From assembly GCA_037951105.1 (NCBI GenBank), contig JBAMJV010007438.1, positions 1 through 64,000 of the forward strand: a stretch of 64,000 nucleotides of DNA, given 5' to 3'. Shown here in pieces: positions 22,680 to 35,100 of the stretch. Every line of letters starts with the position of its first letter. The first letter of the stretch is position 1. Source of the stretch: Echinarachnius parma. Its lineage: Eukaryota > Echinodermata > Echinoidea > Clypeasteroida > Echinarachniidae. The position numbers and the translations under genes are program-made. The notes under the pieces were generated by a model. The model was not told the origin of the DNA. It saw only the letters and a program-made list of their open reading frames with translations, and searched no databases.

Positions 22680-23190
22680 ACTTCTTCTTCTTCTTGGTAC
22701 TGCAAACAAACTCCGCATGATGCGGATATACAGTTGCAGGCACTTGGTGGGTTTAGGTGTGCGCGCCTAATTGGGGAGCCCGTGGTGGGCCCTCCTAGTG
22801 AAATCTAGCATATTCATCTTACTCAAATGTCCTTGAAATGAATGCAACGATGTGGCTTGTCGTGCGTTATTTGGTAAGAGATTCCACTCCGCCAGAGTTC
22901 TTGGTATAAATGAATATTTATAGCAGTCCTTCTTGGTTGTGAGTCGTTTGAACGAAAGAGCAGATGACTTTCTTGTTTGGATTCCCCCTGATGAGTCTTG
23001 CCGGTATTTGTCTGAGTCAATTTCAGCAGTGTGCTGTATTGATTTGTATAATAGATTGAGTCTGGAGGTAGCCCGGCGATCTTCCAGGGGTTTCCAACCC
23101 AGTGTTGATAGCATATTGGAGACGCTACTGGTTCTTCTCCAGTCCTTGTATACGAATCTGGCACTATTACTAATCTGGCACTATTACTTC
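22680..23190 (-). mobile_element. 3' end of a non-LTR retrotransposon (LINE), 5'-truncated
   Basis: The minus strand reads SARFVYKDWRRTSSVSNMLS, LGWKPLEDRRATSRLNLLYK and YKYSFIPRTLAEWNLLPNNA up to a stop at 22767. This is the C-terminal tail found after the reverse transcriptase in many LINEs. The 3' UTR ends in a short AAG repeat at about 22680-22695. No reverse transcriptase core is present, so it is a dead 5'-truncated insertion. The exact clade is not decidable. Confidence 0.8.
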
Positions 23191-23206
23191 AATCTAGAGT
23201 AAACCA

Positions 23207-23772
23207 GTCCTCACGTCATACATTCCAGAATGCGCTTGCTAAGGACCCTTCTGTCCTTAGGGGCTAACCACTCTCTCGGACCCATCTCCAGTTAAAACTC
23301 CTATGGAGTGTTTTGGAGGAATAAACTACCAAGTACCAAGTACCCGACATAGGTTTCCTAAATATTTTCAGGTTAAGCAATGTCGGGAAAATCTGTTTTT
23401 CTTGTGGTATAGGACATATTTGTTTGCGTTTTTCGCATATAGGCGTAGAAGGCGAGGGTTGGGGTCTGCAGCCCCCCCCCCCCCCCCCCCCCCCCCCTCC
23501 CTCCATGGAGTTTTGAAAACGGCCATATTCGGGCAAAAATACCAAACATTCGGGCAAAAGCATGTCATATTCGGGAAAAGTTTTATAAAGGTGAGAATGG
23601 AGAAGATGGTATTCGGGCAAAAGACCATGAGCAGCCCCCTGCAAAAATATATAATTGTGCCCGTACGTTTATGGTTTTAGGTGGTGTGTCCAAGAGAGTG
23701 GTTAGATCATAAATGGGAAGACTGTGTCTTATATAGCGAGCACATTCTGGAATTTATGAAGTGGTGGCTGGT
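23207..23772. mobile_element. Possible inverted-repeat element with a central poly-C tract
   Basis: CATTCCAGAATGCGCT, GGCTAACCACTCTCT and GGACCCAT on the left recur inverted as AGCGAGCACATTCTGGAAT, AGAGAGTGGTTAG and GTGTCC on the right. The middle holds a C tract (about 23472-23497). Termini not clearly defined. Confidence 0.45.
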
Positions 23773-24627
23773 TGACATTATGCCATTAGATTTGAGTAGT
23801 ATGTTCCATTCTGTAGTGGAATTACGAAGGAAAAATGAATTTTCGAAGGTCTCACGGGTCTGATTATAATTATAGTGTATTGTAGAGATGGCACGTTTAA
23901 TTTCTAGTTAATACAAATTATTTGTATTTAATTTTTTTTGTTTGCATAAAAGGTTACCCATGTGTTGTCAACACTAAACGTTTTGGGAATAATTGATAAT
24001 AAACCGATGCTCTCCTGTATTTTGTTGTATTTTTGAGTTTTATTTATTAGGAGCTGTCAAGACATACACTAAGACAGCTGCAAAGGAAAGACAGTATCGC
24101 CCACACTGTGCTGCTTATTCAAATAGATGGCGCTATGCTAGAATCGATACAATTATGGTTATTTGAATTGTTCGATCTGCGATGTCGCATGCAAAGTATC
24201 ATTATTATTTGACATTTCAATATCCATAATAGGCTAATACAACAAAATAATGTTTCTGAATATTAGTTTGTGAATGTTTCATGGTAATATTGGTAAACTT
24301 AATTGCACGCTGTCGAATGGAAAATGAAGGCATAATCAATCACCATCATTTTATTTAGAAAAGAATTATATACATTATTACATTTTCTCGCGCTTTTGTC
24401 AGCCATAAAATGATATACTCTATAGGATCAATAATATTTCGTGGTTTTATGACGTTCTTCAAATTGAGTTTAGTTCCATTACCCAGTCGATGGCAATGCA
24501 TGGCGGCGCCAAAGTTTTGGAGTGTGTAGTGGTGGAGCGCAGAAAATAGTCATCGCCTAAGCAGGGGGGAAATACCACCTCCCTTGTCTAAGTATGCCTA
24601 TAGCTTGAGTGCCGTGTTTGGATTGTT

Positions 24628-24632
24628 TGTTG

Positions 24633-24681
<49 letters not shown>

Positions 24682-24756
24682 GGTGTGTTTGTGTGTGTGT
24701 GTGGTGTGTGTGTGTGTGTGTGGTGTGTGTTTTTGTGTTGGGGGGGGGGGGGGGGG
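24628..24756. repeat. (TTG)n, (GT)n and poly-G composite microsatellite
   Basis: About 17 TTG units, then GT-rich sequence, then about 19 G. Apparent poly-Leu, poly-Cys and poly-Asn frames arise from the repeat. Confidence 0.95.
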
Positions 24757-25046
24757 TGGGGTGGCGGCGTACAACAAAAATAAAATCGCATTACACTGGG
24801 GAGAACACAACCTCCAACTATATAGGGTGACTTTCCTCCATGTCTCTTGGCACCGCCACTGGTATAGGGTATGGGGGAAACTTCCCCCCCCCCCCGGACC
24901 CCCACCGCCTAGCTATGCCACAGGGGAGGATGGGGATGTAGGACTGGAAGCGATTGTTTTACTCCCACTTCCCTGGTTTATACATGCACAATGTCTGCCT
25001 AAATATTGCTGGTGGTTGGACTAATTGGGAGTGGGGCATGTAAATG

Positions 25047-25155
25047 AATGGGGGGGGGGGGGGGGGGGGGCACACCATGTATTTTTTAATTTAATTTAAT
25101 TTGTTTTGTTTTATTGTTTTAGGCAAATTATTTGGGGCACGTGCCACCCCTAGGC

Positions 25156-25193
<38 letters not shown>

Positions 25194-25210
25194 GCTACAC
25201 CACTGCATGC
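25047..25210. repeat. Facing poly-G and poly-C tracts
   Basis: A run of about 20 G (25051-25070) and a run of more than 30 C (about 25158-25190) flank TTATTTGGGGCACGTGCCAC and end in GGTAGCTACACCACTG. A similar layout occurs at 42663-42830, so this is a dispersed repeat with an unstable core. Confidence 0.7.
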
Positions 25211-25529
25211 ATGCGATGGCGGGGTGCACACTACACACATCGCGGCGTTGAAATGTATACACACAGACTGTACGACCGAGTGTGTAAAATAATGTTGCAA
25301 AGGAATGTATGAAAGGCGATTCATGTCAAAATTCTAGCTGGATTTTTTTAAGTCACTCTCAACATGACTGGCTACGCACACGTTTCCTAAAAAGGGATGG
25401 TTTTCATCCCTTCAAAATAAATACACAAATCACAACAAAGTACATGCTTTGTAGTAGAATGATGTTGATTTATAAAAAATCTAAAATAAAAAAAGCCAGT
25501 TTAATGGGATCTAGTAACTTTGACATGTG

Positions 25530-27480
25530 CACATTCAGTTTTGGTATAGAGGGCGCTTCAAGAAAATTTGTTTTGGTGAGGTAATGAAAAATTGTGTTTC
25601 AAATTTGATAGATCATACACTGTATTTTGATCATCATCGGTTCAGAAACAGCTGAAATATCAATAAATACGGCCTATCCAATCGAAATAAACCCTGTTGG
25701 GTCACAAGTTTATTCGATGATTTAAAAGAAATGTATATAACATGCTTACATTTTTTCAAAAATGGTCAAAAGAGTTGTTGATGATTTCTCTATTTAATCA
25801 TTATTTTAACAAAACATCATATTATATGCACAATTTTGTATGGAAAATGGTTGAAACCAATGCGCCCTCTTATGTTTTAACGACTCTTTTTGAATGATAA
25901 CAGGCTTTTTTCTTAGTCGTTTGTAATTTGTTATAAACACAACAAAAAAAGTAACTCCCCCCCTAAGCAAAATGGCGTAACTTTTTAACAAATTGGGTTT
26001 GAGCAACATAACTTGGCAGGAATATTTCTAAAATGATTGGCTAACGTCTCTGTGAAAATGAATTCGATCCGCCATGCCATGCATGAGTGAGCACACATTA
26101 AAGGAAAAATGTCACTTTTCAAAAGTCACAATAGTCAGAAAGTGAAAATTCTGCCTTTGATGTGTGGTCACTCATCCATGACTCGACGGACCAATTTCAT
26201 TTTCACACATAAGTTAGTCAATAAATGTAGGAACAATCCTGCCGAGTTATTTTGCTCAAAACCTTTTCGTTAAAAAGTTATGTTATTTGATTAAGGGGGA
26301 CTTATTTTTGTGTTGAGTTTAATTGATCAGTATTGTTGGAATAAACTCAACAAAAAAGTAAGATTGTTCCTACACTTATTGACTAACTTCTGAGTGAAAA
26401 TGAAATTGGTCCATCGAGTCATGCATGAGTGAGCACACATCAAAGGAAAAATTGGCACTTTGTGTGCTCACTCATGCGTGACTCAATTGACCAACTTCAT
26501 TTTAACTCAGAAGTTAGTCACAAAGTATAGGAACAATCCTGCCGAGTTATTATGCTCAAAACAAGTTTGTCAAAAAGTGACGCCATTTTGATTAGGGGAC
26601 TCACTTTTATTGTTGTATTTATGAATCATGCACGCTTTTGTAATACACACAACAACAAAAGTAAGTCCCCTTAATCAAAATGGCGTTACTTTTTGACAAA
26701 AATGTTTTGAGCAAAATAACTCGGCAGGATTGTTCCTACACTTTGTGACTAACTTCTGAGTGAAAATAAAGTTGGTCCATTGAGTCACGCATGAGTGAGC
26801 ACACAAAGTGCCAATCTTTCCTTTGATGTGTGCTCACTCATGCATGACTCGATGGACCAATTTCATTTTCACACAGAAGTTAGTCAATAAGTGTAGGAAC
26901 AATCCTGCCGAGTTATTTTGCTCAAAACATTTTTGTTAAAAAAGTTATGTTATTCTAATCAGGAGGAGACTTACTTTTTTGTTGAGTTTATTCCAACAAT
27001 ACTGATCAATTAAACTCAACACAAAAAATAAGTCCCCCTTAATCAAATAACATAACTATTTAACGAAAAGGTTTTGAGCAAAATAACTCTGCAGGATTGT
27101 TCCTACATGTATTGACTAACTTATGTGTGAAAATGAAATTGGTCCGTCGAGTCATGGATGAGTGACCACACATCAAAGGCAGAATTTTCACTTTTTGACT
27201 CTTGTGACTTTTGAAAAGTGACATTTTTCCTTTAATGTGTGCTCACTCATGCAGGGCATTGCGGATCAAATTCATTTTCACAGAGACGTTAGCCAATCAT
27301 TTTAGAAACATTCCTGCCAAGTTATGTTGCTCAAACCCAATTCTTTAAAAAGTTACGCCATTTTGCTTAGGGGGGGAGTTACTTTTTTTGTTGTGTTTAT
27401 ATACCATCCGACTTCCGAGCATTAAGTTATTAATGTTATTGTGCATTGCTCAAAAAAGTTCAGTCTTACCAAAACGAAAC
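25530..27480. mobile_element. Family B element split by a large palindrome (copy 3)
   Basis: Left part 25530-25932 (TTTTGGTATAGAGGGCGCTT onward) and right part about 27402-27480 (AGTCTTACCAAAACGAAACT) are the two halves of a family B copy. The 1.47 kb palindrome lies between them. Confidence 0.65.
25933..27401. mobile_element. 1.47 kb nested palindromic (foldback) element related to family A
   Basis: Ends TAAACACAACAAAAAAAGTA and its mirror. The arms match over their length around a centre near 26640-26670, and inner ends (AAACTCAACAAAAAAGTAAG at about 26344, mirrored near 26990) repeat the pattern inside. GTGAGCACACAT-type words alternate in direction, so each arm contains smaller palindromes. 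No coding content. Confidence 0.8.
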
Positions 27481-28000
27481 TATGTAGGCTATTTGTTTGT
27501 GATGTGATACGTCTCTTGAGTAATATGTGAACACTTTTAATTAAATCAATGTTAAATGGCCGAGTAATGAGCGAAAATGCAACTGATATTCCTGCGGAAT
27601 TCAATTGCACTGACTTTGCAGTTATAACTTTACAGTGTTCTATGCGTCTATAATTGGTAATACGGCGCGAATACAACAAGATATGAGAGAACCAGTATCA
27701 TTATTTCTAAGTAAGTTGTGTGGAATTGGACAATGTTAGCAATTATGAGAAGAAAATGTGTTTTTCTTTGGTAGAGTAGACTGATAGTTGTAATCACAGT
27801 TTCTGAAAACAGGGCAAAGCAATGGATTTAGCATGTAGGTTTTCGAAGCATTTCGCCATTTAGGGGTATAAACTTATAAAGGTGCGATACGAAACACAAA
27901 TCATGAGATTTTTACGGTAAAAATATTTTCGACCCAATCTTAGGCCATGAGCCCATTTTTAAAATTGATTGATTGATTGATTTATTTATATATAAATATA

Positions 28001-28045
28001 TACAAGCCGGAGACCCAGGTTCGAGTCCTGGCGGAGACAGTTTTT
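28001..28045 (+). repeat. tRNA-like T-arm fragment
   Basis: CCAGGTTCGAGTCCTGG forms a T-arm with a B-box sequence, but no D-arm or anticodon arm is present. Probably the remnant of a tRNA-derived SINE. Confidence 0.4.
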
Positions 28046-28501
28046 CGACCCGTGCCTTTTTTCATTTGGAGGATAACATTGCTTATTAAGCTACGCCTAC
28101 TATTCTTCCTTTTCAATCATTTATGATTATTCTTTGCAATTTTGTTTTTGGGGGGTTGCTTGTCAGGTGAAATCATGTGCACCCTCAAGAAAATGCAAGG
28201 CCCACTGTTGCGACCCTCCATTCCTCTGGAAAAAGGGGCTACACCCTTCTCCTGTCACGAATCAACAATATAAATATGACCAAAGTGAAGTGTGACACCA
28301 CCGCACCTTACCGAAATGTACACGACATCATCAGCTGATCATATCAAGCGATCACAAAGCAATTTTGACACAAAATGCCTTTCATAACATAATCAGCCAG
28401 CCGAAGATATGTGCGAGTCGAGTGTGCGAAAATAAACAGTCAGAGATAAAAATAACTGGACTTTCGTCATGATGTAATTGTTACACCATTCCAGCTGATT
28501 A

Positions 28502-29143
28502 CTGAACCGAAAAGTTTGTCGTTTCTTCTCAATAACGTGGAGTGAAAAAATCACCCTGGAGAGGAAGGATTCTTACTATTTGGATTGCGTAGATAGAGGG
28601 GAAGCGGTGGAGTCGTTAGAAGCCCCCGATGTTATTTTGCCCGCCGCAGTTGCCGAGCCAACACCCGCTGAAGTTTGGGCAGCGGAGAATTCGGAGTTAC
28701 TGCCTGCGCCTGGTGATGTTCAAAGCAAAAAGCGGGTCAAAGTCAAACGCGGTAGCCGACGCGAACGGCAGCACAGCCAGTCAAGTTCTGATAAAGCTCA
28801 ATCTCTGCCTGATAAGTCGAAGTCTGCAAGCGCCGACAGCTTAGCAACTGTCAGCAAAGTTACTCTCCCTTCACTGCGGTCCAGCAAGGTTGGCCCAGAT
28901 CCTGACACGAGTTCTACTTCTAGCGACAGAGATAGTTCGGAACAGAACAACATCATGTCGGGTATGGACAGGAACCGGCAGGGTACAACGTTCGAGATGA
29001 AATACAAGACGGGGGATGATCGGCCGAGTGTAAAAATGCCAGAATACCGGCCGCCCTCAGTCGACGCAGAACAGTTTCAGCCTCAATTTAATGTTCTGAG
29101 GCACTGGGAAAGCACTGAAGATCTTGGAGTCACACTCCATCAG
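28502..29143 (+). CDS. TRPA1: TRPA exon 1: N-terminal region, start codon uncertain
   Basis: The first in-frame ATG is at 28955 (MSGMDRNRQGTTFEMKYKTG), giving 63 residues to the GTATGT donor. The same frame stays open back to 28499 without any ATG and reads as a Ser/charged segment (SKKRVKVKRGSRRERQ, SSSDKAQSLPDKSKS). Either translation starts at 28955, or an unseen upstream exon with its own ATG splices in. A candidate acceptor AG sits near 28590. Confidence 0.75.
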
Positions 29144-32100
29144 GTATGTTTGTATTTGTAATTGTATTTTAAGTTTAACATTTATTGTAGAAAACTACAG
29201 TACATATGATTATGTAGATCGACAAATCTATCGCTTTCATGGCCTTTTTGACATTATTATTGTTATTTTCACTGCCGACAGTGAAAATAACAATAATAAT
29301 GTCAAAAAGGCCATGAAAGCGATAGATTTGTCGATCTAATGATTATGATATATCCAATGACGTATGTATTGCCAAAAAGCATAATAAAAAACATATGTCA
29401 CAAATTAGGCATACATCATTACATGCGTATGATTTGATTTTGTTTTCATTTGACAACTTTCTTGAAGTAAATATCTTCAAACAACAATCGATAAAATCAA
29501 GAGAAAAACATGAGAACAAATGGAACAAAGTACAAACTGATGTTCATCACAATGATCAACATCTAAGAATTGACTTTTCCAATACTATTACTAGCCCATA
29601 TAGCCATGGCATGACAAATGGATCAATTCAATGGTAATTTTAAGACAAAGGGTCAATTACTGAATTAGGAATGAATGTTACCAAAAAGTATTGCGATATT
29701 GACTAAATTGTGACACATCACAGTCAGTAAAAAAAGAAAGATAGGGTCAGGGCGAATATTTAAGTCCCCCAATTCCCAAATACCAAAACAGCCTGAATAA
29801 TGAAAGATCCTCCATAAACTTGCAAAAGTAAAATGCAAAACAAATTTTTGAATACTATTTTCATGCAAAAGAGCTTGAAAAGTAGCCTTGGAAAAATAAC
29901 AACATGTAAATTGTTTTCTCCCTCGAAACAGGTTGCTCGTGATGGAGATGTGGTGACGCTCAAAAGGCTGCTGGGACAGATCTCCAGTAAGCGCAAAAAG
30001 GCCATAAATGCCCTGGACGAGAATGGATCGAGCCCATTGCACTATGCCGCCAGATATAACCATCTTCCAGTTTTAAAGGAGCTAATCCAATATGGAGCAG
30101 GTAATGTACTATTGTAGCCAAGCCTGTCCTAAGTAGTGGCCACCTGTCCATAACGGCCAACCTGCCACCAAAAGTGATCAGCATTCCAGTTATTCTCTAC
30201 CAAGACGTGCCCACGGCATGAAACAAATGGATGTTTGAGCAATGGAATTTGTTATCATGGTGGGCACGTCTTGGTAGAGAATTGCAAATTTGAGGGATCA
30301 TTTGCAGCTTGAAGAAAATTAAACCTGTCTCAAAGTCTCAAAAAAGTGTTGTTTACTGTGGCCACTTATATATTGTTGTGGTCACTAGATATTATGCAGA
30401 GTTGACTGTACTTTCAATAATGGTTTTCTTCAAACTCAAAGTTCGTAGCAATTATGTAAACAGAAAATATTTGTTGAAATTGTGTTGTTCAGAGCTTATG
30501 TGTAATAAATTGTCTTAAAATTATAACATTCATTCAATACTTCTTGGGGTGTATTCTGAAAACGATGTTAAGCGATCCACATTGTATGGCACTAACAATA
30601 TTTTAAAAATCAAATCTGTACATTATGTACATGTATTTAGTACAGTTTCAGAATACCGATTTTGGCTAAAAATATTTTAGTGACGAATATATAAATTCCA
30701 GCTTAAAATCGTTTTCAGAATACACCCCCTGAGTCCTGGCATCTTTATAAAATCACCTTTTCTCTTATTCACACCTATTCAGAGGTGAACAGGGTCGGAG
30801 AAGGAGGCCTGGTTCCACTGCACTTTGCATGCAAGTTCAAATACTCAAGGTCTTCTGCCTCCATCATATCAGACAGTGAGGTGAGTTTCCTTTATAAATT
30901 TACTAATTTTTAAATTATTGTATTATATATATGAAAAAATTTGCATCATTCTGTTAACTTTTAATTATTAGATTTTTAAAAATTGTAAGTCTGAGTATGT
31001 TGTGTAATATTTGTGCATGATTTTAATACATATTATGTATTTTTGTTCATGATAACATTAATTCTTTATCAATTATCGTGATGAAAAGAATAAATAAAAC
31101 ACAATTCATATTGTACACAAATGCAGACAATATGCTTGCACTGCATTTGGGCACTTAACCAATTCAGGATTGGTCCCCAAATCACTCTGCCTGGGGTCGA
31201 TAGAAATCTATGGAGATTTGAGATTGCATGCTACACCAACATCAAATCATCTTGAATGGGTTAAAATTGTGGTAGATGGTACTTTGTGTGTCCATATGAT
31301 GTGTATGAGTTAGTTAGACTGTTAATTGGACAAAGAATGTTTACTTTATATGTTGAATGCAAACTTAGAAGAAAGTCAATGTTTGTTTTTTACTTGAAGA
31401 TGTCAATATTTGTACTTGATGGATCATGTGATGATAATTAACCAATTAAAGGACCTATAGCGTCTAGATGGCCTAATTTTCACAATTTGGCTCTTATGTA
31501 ATTTTTCCTGAAGAAAAAGAATTTGGCAGTCATTTCTCATGAAATCAATAAATTTTGGGGTAATTAGTAAATATCTAATTGTCCTGGGAACGCCCCTTTT
31601 AAATAGCCAAAATGTGACGTCATCTAAAGTACGGACTAATGAACTAAATTATGTAGATGACGCGTCATGACGTAAGCCAATGAATTGTCAATCACATGTC
31701 AATCACGCTGCCGATTCTTGCCCTAAATGTGGGTGGGGCGTAAACTGGCTGCTAAGTGAGATTTGGCATCAGAAAACTAGTCTTAAATCACTACTGTGTT
31801 TATTTTCATGGATTTTGTTTCGGCAGACCTATTTTACAAGTCATCAACTATGGAATAAGTGTCAAAGTACGTTGTATTCTTTAGGTCCTTCAATGGTGTT
31901 TACCCATGATGAAAATAATTTCTAGAGTGGTTTACTCTTGACAAAATATGTTTTCTCAACAAGTATTTTGTAATTTATAGATCTGTGTGCATACATACAT
32001 TAAGTACTATTTATAAATTGATCATAAAAATCGATACAGTTATTAATTGAATGATAATTTAATTAAATCCATTGATAGTGACAAGTATTTATTTCTAAAG

Positions 32101-35100
32101 ATACTTCAGAATTCAGATGTAGGAAAACAAAATAATAGTGAGTTTCAAATCTCTTGGAACCATAAATGTTAGCAGATGAAATCATGAAAGGAGATCTTTA
32201 TGTATACAGGTCTGTAACCATTTTGAAAAATCTTTTATATTTATATTTAACGGAACAGCATCTTACTTTCATAATTTTGATGTATTATTTCTATACATCC
32301 TAAATCTAGAGAAGAATGTCAATGGCAATGGAGCACAGTGTAGTTCACAGCGTAAAACACAGTACCAGCTCAGTTTCATGTACTCTTTAATTTTAAAAGC
32401 ATACTTATGATAATAAGGCAGCACCCTGCCCCATAAATCTAGGGACTTGAGTCTTAACCCTCAGTAATGGAATATGCAGAGATCTGTCAGTTCTGCTCTG
32501 CGCACGTAGCATGCATTGATCAATTATACTGCTTCTCTGAGCATTCGGTTATCTAGCTGGGGGGCATACAGCATGCAAAATGAGTATATTTTGAACACTA
32601 TTACATTGTAAAGGTCTGGTTTCAGTGCGTTGCCTAGTGCGTGAAGAATCTCACATTGAGATCTAGGCTGCACTTGTGTGTTTGGATGTGTGTGTATTTA
32701 TTAATGTCATTATTGGTTGAAATGCACAGTATGATGTTGCATTGTACAAACTCAACTGTACATTTGTATTGCAATGCACAACTTATTGCATGTTTTAGGG
32801 GAAGCGGTGAAAAGAAAAAAATGGCATTTTATAATTTAAAATAAGACTGATCACTGATCAATGTAAATATGATATTTTTTATTGTAAACTAATTATGCAT
32901 AATTTTGTAAATATTGTTATAAGCAATATAAAAACACTGACTGTTACATAATTAAGTATGAATAATTGTATTATTATAATTATTGTTGTTATGATTATTG
33001 TTTTCAATGTCCTTATTATTATTAGTTAGTTGTTTTTGTTGTTGTTGTTTTGTGTTTATTGGCGTTCTTCATTCATTTTGAATATTTACGCCAAGGGTTA
33101 GTCAAAAGAAACTGTATAGGGTGACACAACAACATTCAATTTAATCCACAATTATGAAATATTTTTTAGCACATGTGCAACCCTGAACAAATCAGTAATT
33201 TGTTTATTAACAAACCAGCGTTTGGTGCACGTAATTTAAATGTTATGTCTGATGTCGTCATGGCATCATAAATGGTTCAGCAAATGTCACAACATGGTGT
33301 TACTAGGTTGTGCATTTAGTGATGTGGATTTTAGCAAGTGTTTCTTTTATAAGTTTATTTTCAGTCTGAAAGTATACATAAATCATTAAGATCATCAATT
33401 TTTTTCTTCCAATGATTCTTTGATGATGCAGATTTTAGCAAGTGTTTTTTAAAAGTTTCTTTTCAGTCTGAAAGTGTACGTACACATGTACATTGTATTA
33501 TCATTCAATGTACAATATTTAATATTTATTAAGATCATCAATTTGTCTGTTTTGAAATGATTCTTTTCCCACCATAGGAAGGAGTAACTGAAGAGGATGA
33601 GGTAACGTGTTTGTACCGTACAAATATTTTCTGATTACTATTATATTAGATTGCAATTTATCATACATACAGTGTACATGTACATGAATGTATAAAACAA
33701 CAAATCGACTTGCATGAACAGGTTATACTGAGCAGTGAGCCACTGTTAATTTACCAATAAAGAACTTCAAAATATATAAATATCAAAATAGCTTCCTTCG
33801 CTCCTTTATCTAAAAAAATATCAAGACTTTCCTTTTTAAAGTGATCCATTAACTTTATATTTCCCCCCCCCCAAAAAAAAATGTTTTAGACTTCAATCAT
33901 GTGCACATTTCATTGTAAGATTCTTAAGAATGTGAGAACATCATCTTAGAAAAGAATACAAATTTACCCAGTGAAAACAGAGAAAATCAACATGTCTGAT
34001 TTTATCCCAATCGTTTGCGTGAAAAGATACTCTTGACTACGGTCGGAAACCGTCTATAGAAGCTCTCAAATTCAATCGTAAATTTGAAAAATCTAATCCA
34101 TTCTCATTCTTCTGTTACCATTCCAGCCAAACAACAAGGTACAAGAGAATTTGGAAAGCTCCCTGGAAGTGATTTTTTTTTTAATTGTACAAAGTTAATA
34201 GATCACTTTAAGCCTCCAAAATACCTTTTCTTATTCAAACCCCACATTTATCTGAACTATGATACGATCTATGATACCTACAGGTGTTTAAAGACAATAA
34301 TAAATCATACATTTTATTTGTAGTCAATTATTTTTCAAATATTTTTATATCATAATTACTTTTTTTTATTGGTGCATGGACTTTTTAAAAAGACGTTGTA
34401 GTGGACAATTAGCATGCCACTTTCGGACATACATACTTAAGTTGGTACATGTAGCAGTAGATAGTATGATCATGTAGTGTTCACCACTGGTGGTGGATAC
34501 TTATGTACCGTAAACCGAGTGACTTTTGCCGCCGGGGTGACTTTGGCCACTTTTTGAGATGAATGTATTTCATCAAGCCTCACTTTTTAGAACTATTTTT
34601 GTATTGTTTCAATATTCTTATATAGCCTTATAGGGAAATGTATACAATCAGAAATAAGCTCTAAAGAATGAGAAGTGATGAAAATACAGCCTTCTCAAAA
34701 AGTGGCCAAAGTCACCCCAGTTTACGGTACCGGTACTCTCAACTTTCAGCACATAAGTTAGCAATTTTCAAATGTAATTATTACATCCACATGTAGTCTG
34801 TAGTGTATACAGATTTGGTAAAGTTGCCATCAAGTTTCACTTCGGTTCATAGAGTATGGGGAGTTTTTTTAAAATTACTGCATGGTTGTTATTTTTTTTC
34901 ATCATGGATTGGTACCAACAAAGAACATCAAGTTGAAATATTTTGTTGTACTGTTTTGAGTTTTAAGTTGCCGCGTATTTGAATTGATTTTTTTCTCCAA
35001 ACCTTGCATGTGGGAGGCGGGATAGTGGTGCATAGCCTAGGGCCTACTAGTACTGTGTTAAATACATTGATTTGCAATCATTCAGTTTTGAAAAAACTAA

